From Brucella pseudintermedia (GTDB lineage Bacteria; Pseudomonadota; Alphaproteobacteria; Rhizobiales; Rhizobiaceae), in assembly GCF_042697365.1 (NCBI RefSeq), contig NZ_CP137605.1: a DNA stretch of 64,000 nt, one strand, 5' to 3'. Below, one piece after another: positions 37,163 to 45,040 of the stretch. A model generated the notes under the pieces. That model saw only the letters and a list, made by a program, of their open reading frames with translations. It searched no databases and had not been told where the DNA came from. A program made the translations under genes and the position numbers. The first letter of the stretch is position 1; the number at the start of each line of letters is the position of its first letter.

Positions 37163-37417
37163 TCAGGTTCGGTTGCGCGCAATGACGTCAGCCGCGGTCA
37201 GCGGTTGATAGGACGTCTCCGGAGCCGCGTAGGCATGGGTCAGTTCAGCTTTTAGCCGATCGAAGGCTTCCTGCTCCGCGCGATCCTTGTCGCGGCGGAT
37301 CAGATCACGGATGTACTCACTGACGTTCTCGTAGGAGCCGCTCTCGCTGACGTTGGCAGCGACGAAGTCGCTGAGCGCGCCGCTAAGGCGAACCGTCATC
37401 GTGGTCGTTCGAGACAT
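37163..37417 (-). CDS. parD: ParD-family antitoxin
   Basis: An 84-residue antitoxin with an N-terminal ribbon-helix-helix (TTTMTVRLSGALSDFVAANVSESGSYENVSEYIRDLIRRD) and a flexible toxin-binding tail. GGAGCGCCCCG precedes the ATG. As usual it comes first in the operon and should repress it with the toxin. Confidence 0.88.
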   Translation of the reverse strand: MSRTTTMTVRLSGALSDFVAANVSESGSYENVSEYIRDLIRRDKDRAEQEAFDRLKAELTHAYAAPETSYQPLTAADVIARNRT

Positions 37418-37630
37418 CGGGGCGCTCCTTTTTCGCAGTTGACGTATTCAATATAACCAAAAACGAACGCAGTTCAATGCGTAGTGCTGTTGGTGGAGCG
37501 ATGCGGGCCCCGTCGGCTGCCGTTACACCCCGGTGAATGGTCGCGTTCTAAACATATGACTTGATAGTGTTTTTCACCCGCGCCTTTGTTCATATCGCAG
37601 TCAATTTGGTCAACGCGAAAGGAAAAGGAA

Positions 37631-37846
37631 ATGCAAGCAGCACACTTGAGCCAGATCGAGCTCGCTACTCACTGGAACATTTCACCCCGCACGCTGGAAC
37701 GCTGGCGCTGGACCGGCGAAGGTCCGCGTTTCGTCAAGCTCGGCGGGAGGGTCGTGTACCGAGTGTCGGACATCGAGGAGTACGAGCAGGCGATGATCCG
37801 ATCCAGCACTCCCGCCAAGGGCCGCATGCAGCAACCGACCGTCTAG
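37631..37846 (+). CDS. AlpA/excisionase-like helix-turn-helix protein
   Basis: A 71-residue protein of the MerR-like HTH_17 group: LSQIELATHWNISPRTLERWRWTGEGPRFVKLGGRVVYRVSDIEEYEQ. Such proteins act as excisionases or AlpA-type activators of integrative elements. The ATG at 37631 follows AAGGAAAAGG. It precedes the defence cassette on the same strand, suggesting that the cassette sits inside a mobile island whose integrase is not visible here. Confidence 0.82.
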   Translation: MQAAHLSQIELATHWNISPRTLERWRWTGEGPRFVKLGGRVVYRVSDIEEYEQAMIRSSTPAKGRMQQPTV

Positions 37847-38221
37847 TCGGAAACTCGGTGGCGGTAAGCTACTGGTGCGACCGCCACCTCGATCCTGTGC
37901 CGAGTTCTGGACTGCCGTCAACAATTCTATGATCGCCTGCTCGGCAGCGGCTTCGTCCGGAGGGGAGCCGACGTATTGATTTCGGTAGATTGTTCATGCG
38001 CTTCGTACTGAAAACAGACGTCGCAGGCGATACATCATGCCAGCTCGCCAACAAAAGCCGGACATCTTGCTCTACTGCATGGACACCGAACGCGGTACAA
38101 ATCGGCATTCTGACCTATTCGCGCATTCTCGATTGAATACACTCCAAACCTAAGATACGTTGCCAGATAGACTAGAAACTGGGTGTTCACAGTTTCCGTC
38201 GGGTTATGTTGTGGGGGCATT
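37847..38221. other. Leader region of the defence cassette
   Basis: About 375 bases between the AlpA-like gene and the WYL regulator. The inverted repeat at 38175-38196 is listed separately. No gene or clear sigma-70 promoter could be picked out. Confidence 0.4.
38175..38196. promoter_or_regulatory. Candidate operator of the WYL regulator
   Basis: Perfect inverted repeat GAAACTG-8 bases-CAGTTTC, ending 25 bases before the proposed start of the WYL gene. BrxR/CapW-type WYL repressors bind inverted repeats in front of their own operons, so this is a reasonable operator candidate. Confidence 0.5.
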
Positions 38222-39082
38222 GTGGAGGGTGAAACAGCCAATCTTCGGTGGAGTGTTGAGCGACGGCTTGAATTCATCGAGTTCCGCCTTTTCTGGGAAG
38301 GGCATGTCAATCGCTCTGACTTGATGGGCACATTCGGGGTGTCGCTCAACCAGGCATCCACCGATTTGAACCGCTACATCGGCATGGCGCCGGACAACAT
38401 GGTCTACGACAAGCGTGTCAGGGCCTATGTCCGTACTCCCGAATTCAAACCGAAATTTCTCGAACCCGATGCCAGCCGCTATCTTGCCGAGCTGCGGTCG
38501 GTTGCCGACGGGATCCTCGACCGCGAGGACTCGTGGATTGCCAACCTCCCGCCATATGCAGCTGCCCCGACGCCGGTGCGCGGCGTCAATCCGGTGACGC
38601 TACTCTCCGTGGTTGGCGCCATCCGCCGGTCCGAAGTGATCGAAGTGAAGTACCAGTCCCTGTCTCGGCCGGATCCACGCTGGCGGTGGATCGCGCCGCA
38701 CGCCATCGGGTTCGACGGTTTCCGTTGGCACACACGGGCCTTCTGCCTCACCGATCAGAGCTTCAAGGACTTCCTGCTCTCGCGGATCATCGAGACCCGC
38801 GGCACCAAGCTGAGCGAGGTCGGTGCTGATCGCGACGCCGACTGGAACGAGCAGGTAACTTTGGAGATCGGGCCGCACCCGGAGCTGTCCGAGACGCAGG
38901 CTAAGGTGATTGCACTCGATTACGGCATGCGTGGCGGCAAGACGAAGATCAAGGTGCGCAGGGCGTTGCTCTACTACGCCCTGAGGCGTCTCGGGCTCGA
39001 TACCGATCCGAACGCGCGAAGGCCTGAGGATCAACAGGTCGTTTTGTTGAATAGGGAGGCAGTCGATGAAGATCATCGATAA
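38222..39082 (+). CDS. WYL-domain transcriptional regulator (BrxR/CapW-like)
   Basis: A 286-residue regulator with an N-terminal winged helix (ERRLEFIEFRLFWEGHVNRSDLMGTFGVSLNQASTDLNRYI), a central WYL domain (EVIEVKYQSLSRPDPRWRWIAPHAIGFDGFRWHTRAFC) and a C-terminal extension domain. This domain order is that of the BrxR/CapW group, repressors that sit in front of phage-defence operons. I prefer GTG 38222, which has GGGGG five bases upstream; GTG 38183 is an alternative but would overlap the candidate operator. Its end overlaps the next gene by 17 bases. Confidence 0.85.
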   Translation: MEGETANLRWSVERRLEFIEFRLFWEGHVNRSDLMGTFGVSLNQASTDLNRYIGMAPDNMVYDKRVRAYVRTPEFKPKFLEPDASRYLAELRSVADGILDREDSWIANLPPYAAAPTPVRGVNPVTLLSVVGAIRRSEVIEVKYQSLSRPDPRWRWIAPHAIGFDGFRWHTRAFCLTDQSFKDFLLSRIIETRGTKLSEVGADRDADWNEQVTLEIGPHPELSETQAKVIALDYGMRGGKTKIKVRRALLYYALRRLGLDTDPNARRPEDQQVVLLNREAVDEDHR

Positions 39083-42000
39083 TACCTCTCAGCTTCTCGG
39101 AGATGATCTGAAGAGCACGATCGGGCGTGGGACACGGTTAAAAATCGCCGCGTCGTGTTTCTCGATCTATGCCTTCGAAGCGCTGAAATCAGAGCTTTCC
39201 AAGATTGATAGCCTGCAGTTCATTTTTACCGCTCCCACATTCATACCCACCGAAGCCACCGATCGCTTTCGCAAGGAGCGGCGAGAGTTTTTTATCCCAA
39301 AGTCGCGGCGGGAAAGTGGGCTCTATGGGACCGAATTTGAAATCCAGCTGCGGAACAAGCTGACGCAGCGTGCTGTGGCTCGCGAATGCGCCGAGTGGAT
39401 ACGCAAGAAAGCCAAATTTCGATCGAACACCACGAAAGCTCCGATGCAGCAGTTTCTGCACGCCGCGAGCAACGATGGAGGGGTGGCCTATATGCCCATC
39501 AGCGGCTTTACGGCCGTTGATCTCGGCTACCAGAAAGGCGACGCGGTCTCGAATTTTGTGACCCGGTTCGACGACCCGAGTCACACGCAAATGTATCTCC
39601 AGCTGTTCGATCAGATTTGGTCGGATCCGGAGAAAATAAACGATGTCACCGCCGCTGTCTGCGACCATATCGCGTCGGTCTACCAAGAGAATTCGCCAGA
39701 GCGCGTCTATTTCCTGATGTTGTACAACATCTTTCAGGACTTCCTGGAGGACGTTGATGAGGACGTTCTGCCGAACGACCTCACTGGCTACCGCGACAGC
39801 CTCGTTTGGAACAAGCTCTTTAACTATCAAAAGGATGCCGCCATAGGCATCATTAACAAGCTCGAGACCTATAATGGCTGCATTCTCGCCGACAGCGTCG
39901 GCCTCGGGAAGACCTTCACCGCGCTTGCTGTCATCAAATACTATGAACTGCGCAACCGCTCCGTTCTCGTGCTCTGCCCCAAGAAGCTTGCGGACAACTG
40001 GCGGAACTACAATACGAACCTGACCACCAATATCTTCGCAAAGGATCGGTTCAACTACGATGTCCTTTGCCACACGGACCTGTCCCGGACATCGGGCGAG
40101 TCCTTTGGCATCCCGCTGAACCGGGTCAACTGGGGCAATTACGACCTCGTCGTGATCGACGAATCCCACAATTTCCGCAACAACGATGTCTACAAGGACC
40201 GCGAGACGCGCTACCAGAAGCTGATGAACAAGGTCATCCGCGCCGGCGTGAAGACCAAGGTTCTGATGCTCTCGGCGACACCGGTCAATAACAGGTTCAC
40301 TGACCTTCGTAATCAGCTTGCTCTTGCCTATGAAGGGCAGTCGGAAGCGCTCAGCAAGAACCTGAAGACCCAGGCCAGTGTCGAAGAGATTTTCCGCCGT
40401 GCCCAGAAGGCCTTCAATGAATGGTCGTCTCTGCCGCCAGAGGAGAGGACCGCCGCGTCGATCCTGAAGGCACTCGACTTCGATTTTTTCGAGCTTCTCG
40501 ACGCCGTCACTATCGCCCGGTCACGAAAGCACATCGAGACCTTCTACGACACGAAGGACATCGGGAAGTTCCCCCAAAGGCGCAAGCCGCTCTCTTATCA
40601 CCGCCCGATCACCGAGCGGTCGGACGTGATGGGGTTCAACGACATCTTCACGCAGCTTTCGGTGCTGAAGCTCGCGGTCTACGCCCCGATCAGCTACATC
40701 CTGCCCAGCCGTCTGCGGAAGTATGAGGAAATCTACGACACGCAGGTCGAAGGCGGACGCGGCAAGCTCAGACAGGCCGATCGTGAGCGCAGCCTTCAGG
40801 CGCTCATGACGACCAACCTCCTGAAACGCCTGGAGAGCTCGGTCGCCGCGTTCCGGCTTACGCTTCGGTCTCTCGGCGCCAACATCTCGCGCACCCTCGA
40901 CGCGATCGACGAATTCGAGAAAACTGGACGTGGCGACAGCGTCAGTGACTACCTTGCAGACGTGAGCGACTTCGATCCGGAGGACGATGACCTCTCCGGC
41001 CTCGACGAATTCACGGTCGGGAAAAAGGTCCAGATCAGCCTCGGCGACATGGATCTGCCGTCGTGGAAACACGACCTGGCTGCGGACCTCGTCCTGATCG
41101 AAGATCTGATCGCCTCGATGGAAAAGGTCAAACCGGCGGACGACGCCAAGCTCCAGCACCTGCTCGCCCTAATCAGGCAGAAGGTGGACGAGCCGCTGAA
41201 CCCCGGAAACAGGAAGGTTCTGGTCTTCACGGCCTTTGCCGATACAGCCAACTACCTCTTCGACAACCTGGCGCCCTTCGCCGCACAGCTCGGGCTGCAT
41301 GTCGGCAAGGTCACCGGGTCGGACGCGCCCAAGACCACACTCAAGAAGTCCTACGACTTCCAGAGCGTCCTGACGCTGTTCTCTCCACGGTCGAAGGAGA
41401 AGGCCATCGTCCTTCCGAACGAGCCGGGAGAGCTGGACATCCTCATCGGCACCGACTGCATCTCGGAAGGCCAGAACCTTCAGGACTGCGATTTCCTGAT
41501 CAACTATGACATCCACTGGAACCCGGTGCGCATCATTCAGCGGTTCGGCCGGATCGACCGTATCGGCTCCCCGAACAGCCAGATCCAACTGGTCAACTAT
41601 TGGCCCGACATCACGCTCGACGAATACATTAACCTGAAAGAACGCGTCGAAAACCGGATGGTGATCACCGACATCACCGCCACCGGCGACGACAACGTGC
41701 TCACCGCCAAGTCGAGCGACATCGCCTACCGCAAGGAACAGCTCAAGCGGCTCCAGGACGAGGTCATCGAGCTGGAGGACGTGAAGGCCGGGATTTCGAT
41801 CACCGATCTCGGGCTCAATGATTTCCGGATGGACCTGCTCAACTACGTCAAGGAGCATGGCGAGCTCGACAACGTGCCCTTCGGGATGCACGCCGTCGTG
41901 CCCGCGCAGCCGGAGCTGGGCTTGCTGCCCGGCGTCATCTTCGCGCTGAAGAACATCCACGACAGCGTGAACGTCAACCAGCAGAACCGCCTGCACCCCT

Positions 42001-42338
42001 TCTACCTGGTCTACATCGACGACGACGGCCGGATCGTCGCCGACCACACCGAGGTCAAGCGCCTGCTCGACCTGATCCGATCCAACTGCAAAGGGCGGAT
42101 CGAGCCAATCCACGATGTCTGCCGCATCTTCAACGAGCGCACCGAGGACGGGCGCAAGATGGGCCGCTACTCCGACCTCCTCTCCAGCGCGATCCGCTCC
42201 ATGATCGAGGTGAAGGAAGAGAAGGACATCGACAGCCTCTTCAGCGGCGGGCGGACGACAGCGCTGACCCACACCATCAAGGGGCTGGACGACTTCGAGC
42301 TGATCGCCTTCCTGGTCATCGAAGGGGGCGAGCCATGA
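39066..42338 (+). CDS. SNF2-type helicase with N-terminal PLD-like domain
   Basis: A 1090-residue protein. Residues 1 to about 230 resemble a phospholipase D-like module, but its expected HxK motif is degenerate (FLHAASNDGG) and is followed by PISGFT where GSSNFT is usual. Then comes a superfamily 2 helicase: Walker A ADSVGLGKT near 277-284, DESH, the motif III sequence MLSATPVNN, and a C-terminal helicase lobe with FTAFADTANYLFDNL and the motif VI sequence QRFGRIDRIGS. It probably moves on double-stranded DNA. Its start overlaps the WYL gene and its stop overlaps the DUF4391 gene by four bases, so it belongs to a coupled operon with a type III restriction-modification system. Confidence 0.88.
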   Translation: MKIIDNTSQLLGDDLKSTIGRGTRLKIAASCFSIYAFEALKSELSKIDSLQFIFTAPTFIPTEATDRFRKERREFFIPKSRRESGLYGTEFEIQLRNKLTQRAVARECAEWIRKKAKFRSNTTKAPMQQFLHAASNDGGVAYMPISGFTAVDLGYQKGDAVSNFVTRFDDPSHTQMYLQLFDQIWSDPEKINDVTAAVCDHIASVYQENSPERVYFLMLYNIFQDFLEDVDEDVLPNDLTGYRDSLVWNKLFNYQKDAAIGIINKLETYNGCILADSVGLGKTFTALAVIKYYELRNRSVLVLCPKKLADNWRNYNTNLTTNIFAKDRFNYDVLCHTDLSRTSGESFGIPLNRVNWGNYDLVVIDESHNFRNNDVYKDRETRYQKLMNKVIRAGVKTKVLMLSATPVNNRFTDLRNQLALAYEGQSEALSKNLKTQASVEEIFRRAQKAFNEWSSLPPEERTAASILKALDFDFFELLDAVTIARSRKHIETFYDTKDIGKFPQRRKPLSYHRPITERSDVMGFNDIFTQLSVLKLAVYAPISYILPSRLRKYEEIYDTQVEGGRGKLRQADRERSLQALMTTNLLKRLESSVAAFRLTLRSLGANISRTLDAIDEFEKTGRGDSVSDYLADVSDFDPEDDDLSGLDEFTVGKKVQISLGDMDLPSWKHDLAADLVLIEDLIASMEKVKPADDAKLQHLLALIRQKVDEPLNPGNRKVLVFTAFADTANYLFDNLAPFAAQLGLHVGKVTGSDAPKTTLKKSYDFQSVLTLFSPRSKEKAIVLPNEPGELDILIGTDCISEGQNLQDCDFLINYDIHWNPVRIIQRFGRIDRIGSPNSQIQLVNYWPDITLDEYINLKERVENRMVITDITATGDDNVLTAKSSDIAYRKEQLKRLQDEVIELEDVKAGISITDLGLNDFRMDLLNYVKEHGELDNVPFGMHAVVPAQPELGLLPGVIFALKNIHDSVNVNQQNRLHPFYLVYIDDDGRIVADHTEVKRLLDLIRSNCKGRIEPIHDVCRIFNERTEDGRKMGRYSDLLSSAIRSMIEVKEEKDIDSLFSGGRTTALTHTIKGLDDFELIAFLVIEGGEP

Positions 42339-43084
42339 CCCTCTACGACTGGCCCCGCGCCGCCGCCTTCGGGCGCGTGATCCCGAAGAACAAGATCTAT
42401 GAGCACGCAGCGGCGAACACGGGCCTGAAAGACCTCTTCGTGCGCGAGGTCCATCAGATCGTCTGGTCGCACAAGCTGGCGCCCGAGACGGTCAATCTGG
42501 CGGCGACGAAGCAGGTGGCCGAGATCCAGGTCTTCCGCATCACTGCGCGCGCCGCGACGCTCGACCGCGAAGTGCTGCGCGCCATCGACAAGGCTATCCC
42601 CTTTCCGCTGATCTTCGAGGTGGCCCATGACGGCCGCGTCAGGCTGACCGCGGCCTACAAGCGGCCGAGCGAGGCCGACAGCGCCCGCTGGGTGGTGGGC
42701 GACTATTTCCAGGCGGACTGGCTGCCCGAGGACGCGCCGCGCGCGCCCCTTCCGGTGGCGCTGAACATGGGCGCGCTGTACGAGCGGCTGCTCGAGCCGC
42801 TGGTGGCGGGGCTGACGGCCCGGCTGACCCCCGGCATGGGCGAGGCACCGCAGACGCCCTTCACCCCTGCCGAAGCAGAGCGCCCCGTGTCGCTGGAAGA
42901 GCGCATCGCGCAGGCCGAGGCGATCAAGGCGCAGACGCGCGAGGTCGAGCGGATCAAGGCGCAGCTGGCGCGCGAGAAGCAATTCAACAAGCGCGTGGCG
43001 ATCAATGCCGAGCTGCGCGCGGCCAAGCAGGAACTGGAGCGGTTGACAGGGGCACACCCCGGTGCCGCCGTTACGAACGATTGA
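42335..43084 (+). CDS. DUF4391 domain protein
   Basis: A 249-residue protein recognisable as DUF4391 by YDWPRAAAFGRVIPKNKIYEHA, FVREVHQIVWSHKLAPETVNL and IPFPLIFEVAHDG. A Pro/Glu-rich linker (about 165-190) leads to a C-terminal coiled coil (VERIKAQLAREKQFNKRVAINAELRAAKQELERL). The function is unknown to me, but the family is regularly found beside helicase and methyltransferase genes. The start overlaps the helicase stop as ATGA; the next gene begins 11 bases later. The GC content is noticeably high here. Confidence 0.82.
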   Translation: MTLYDWPRAAAFGRVIPKNKIYEHAAANTGLKDLFVREVHQIVWSHKLAPETVNLAATKQVAEIQVFRITARAATLDREVLRAIDKAIPFPLIFEVAHDGRVRLTAAYKRPSEADSARWVVGDYFQADWLPEDAPRAPLPVALNMGALYERLLEPLVAGLTARLTPGMGEAPQTPFTPAEAERPVSLEERIAQAEAIKAQTREVERIKAQLAREKQFNKRVAINAELRAAKQELERLTGAHPGAAVTND

Positions 43085-43094
43085 GAGGACGAGC

Positions 43095-45032
43095 ATGGAC
43101 AAGCTGAAGATGCACAGCCCCGACCTGAGCCAAGACAACATCGCGAAGATCCGCGAGCTGTTCCCAGGCTGCGTGACCGAGGCACGGGACGATGCGACGG
43201 GGGCGGTGCGTCTGGCGGTAGACTTCGATCAGCTGCGTCAGGAGTTGAGCGACCACATCGTGGAAGGGCCGCAGGAGCGGTATAGGCTGGACTGGCCGGG
43301 GAAGCGGGAAGCTTTGGCGCTTGCGAACGCGCCAATTGCGAAGACGTTGCGTCCCAGACGCGAGGAAAGCGTGGAGTTCGATACCACGCAAAACCTGTTC
43401 ATCGAAGGAGATAACCTCGAAGCACTGAAGCTTCTGCAAGAAAACTATCTTGGCAAAGTCAAAATGATCTACATCGACCCGCCGTATAACACGGGAAATG
43501 ATTTTGTTTACGAGGATGACTTCGCTGAAACTTCTGCGGAGTTTCTTGAGCGATCAAATCAAACGGATGAAGAAGGGAATCGGCTTGTCGCCAACACCAC
43601 CTCAAATGGCCGGTTTCATTCAGATTGGCTGAGCATGATGTATGCGCGGCTGCGTCTTGCGAAGAACCTTCTTACTTCAGATGGCGCTGTATTTATCAGC
43701 ATCGACGACAATGAGGCCGGCGCACTTATTAAGGTTGGTCGAGAGATATTCGGCGATGAGAACTTTGTTGCACAGCTGGCCGTTCAGCTGAATCCAAGGG
43801 GGAGGCACCTTGACCGCTTCATCGCAAATACGCACGAGTCTATCTTAATTTTTGTCCGCGACGGCCTGAATTCAGATTGTATTGGTGGACTTGAAAAAGA
43901 AGGGCGGATGGCTGACGAGTATAATCGCAGCGATAGTGATGGTCCTTTCAGGCTCTTGGGGCTTCGCAATCGTAACCAATCTTTCAACCCTACAACCCGG
44001 CCAAACCTCTACTACCCGCTGTATGTCTGCCCAGGAACCGGCATGGTCTCGCTGAACAAGGATGAGACATTCACAGATGAAGTTTGGCCAGATACGCCAG
44101 ATGGCACAAAGACCTGCTGGACTTGGGGAAAGGAGAAGGTTTCCAAGGAACGCGATTTTCTGGTGGCTGAGGAGTCCAGAGGCGAATGGCGAATTTTCCG
44201 CAAGGACTACCTTAACAAAGGCGGAAGTGTTGCTAAAACTATGGCCAAGTCTCTTTGGACAGACAAGGAGATTACCAATGATTACGGTCGCGCTGCAGTT
44301 AAGGATCTTTTCGGAAAAGCCGTAATGGATTTTCCGAAGTCCCCTGCGCTTCTCGATCGTCTCATTAGAATTGGATCGAATGACCGCGATATTGTGCTGG
44401 ACTTCTTTGCTGGGTCGTCCTCCACCGCGCACGCTCTGTTGGCTCTTAATGCGAGCGAGGGTTCCAATCGGAAGTTCATCATGGTTCAGTTGGACGAAGC
44501 CACCGCTGAAGGTTCCATAGCTCGAAGCGAAGGCTACAAGACAATTTCCGATCTGTCGAAGGAACGTATCCGGCGCGCAGGCAAGAAGATTCTTGAAGGA
44601 GACTGTAACCCCGACTGGAACGGAGATGTCGGTTTCCGGGTGCTCAAGGTGGACACGTCGAACATGAAGGACGTCTACTACCGCCCCGATGAGCTGAAGC
44701 AGTCCGACCTGCTCGACATGGTCGACAACGTGAAGGAGGACCGCACGGCCGAAGACCTGCTGTTCCAGGTGCTGGTCGATTGGGGCGTGGACCTGACGCT
44801 GCCGATCCGCCGCGAGACGGTGCAGGGCAAGACCGTGTTCTTCGTCGACGACAACGCCCTCGTCGCCTGCTTCGACCGCGGCGTCACCGAGGATCTGGTG
44901 AAGGAGCTTGCGGGCCACGAGCCCCTGCGCGTGGTCTTCCGCGACAACGGCTTCGTCTCGGACGCGGTGAAGATCAACGTCGAACAGATCTTCCGCCAGC
45001 TTTCGCCCACTACCGAAGTCAAGTCGATCTGA
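43095..45032 (+). CDS. mod: Type III restriction-modification methyltransferase (Mod), beta-class N6-adenine
   Basis: A 645-residue DNA methyltransferase. Motif IV is DPPYNTGND near residues 127-135 and motif I (DFFAGSSSTAHA) is near 435, the order of beta-class enzymes, with the target recognition region between them. It would methylate adenine at a short asymmetric site. The start at ATG 43095 follows GAGAGGACGAGC. Base composition changes inside the gene: both ends are GC-rich, while roughly 43430-44630, which spans the target recognition domain, is much less so. This suggests exchange of the specificity module. Confidence 0.92.
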   Translation: MDKLKMHSPDLSQDNIAKIRELFPGCVTEARDDATGAVRLAVDFDQLRQELSDHIVEGPQERYRLDWPGKREALALANAPIAKTLRPRREESVEFDTTQNLFIEGDNLEALKLLQENYLGKVKMIYIDPPYNTGNDFVYEDDFAETSAEFLERSNQTDEEGNRLVANTTSNGRFHSDWLSMMYARLRLAKNLLTSDGAVFISIDDNEAGALIKVGREIFGDENFVAQLAVQLNPRGRHLDRFIANTHESILIFVRDGLNSDCIGGLEKEGRMADEYNRSDSDGPFRLLGLRNRNQSFNPTTRPNLYYPLYVCPGTGMVSLNKDETFTDEVWPDTPDGTKTCWTWGKEKVSKERDFLVAEESRGEWRIFRKDYLNKGGSVAKTMAKSLWTDKEITNDYGRAAVKDLFGKAVMDFPKSPALLDRLIRIGSNDRDIVLDFFAGSSSTAHALLALNASEGSNRKFIMVQLDEATAEGSIARSEGYKTISDLSKERIRRAGKKILEGDCNPDWNGDVGFRVLKVDTSNMKDVYYRPDELKQSDLLDMVDNVKEDRTAEDLLFQVLVDWGVDLTLPIRRETVQGKTVFFVDDNALVACFDRGVTEDLVKELAGHEPLRVVFRDNGFVSDAVKINVEQIFRQLSPTTEVKSI

Positions 45033-45040
45033 GGCCGACC

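Noticed and set aside
36299..38221. tRNA gene or attachment repeat
   Set aside because: No T-loop or acceptor pattern and no clear direct repeat could be found by eye.
44780..45040. N-terminal extension of Res
   Set aside because: It overlaps mod in another frame with low-complexity Arg/Gly residues; MKLKFKVQPYQ is a typical Res start.
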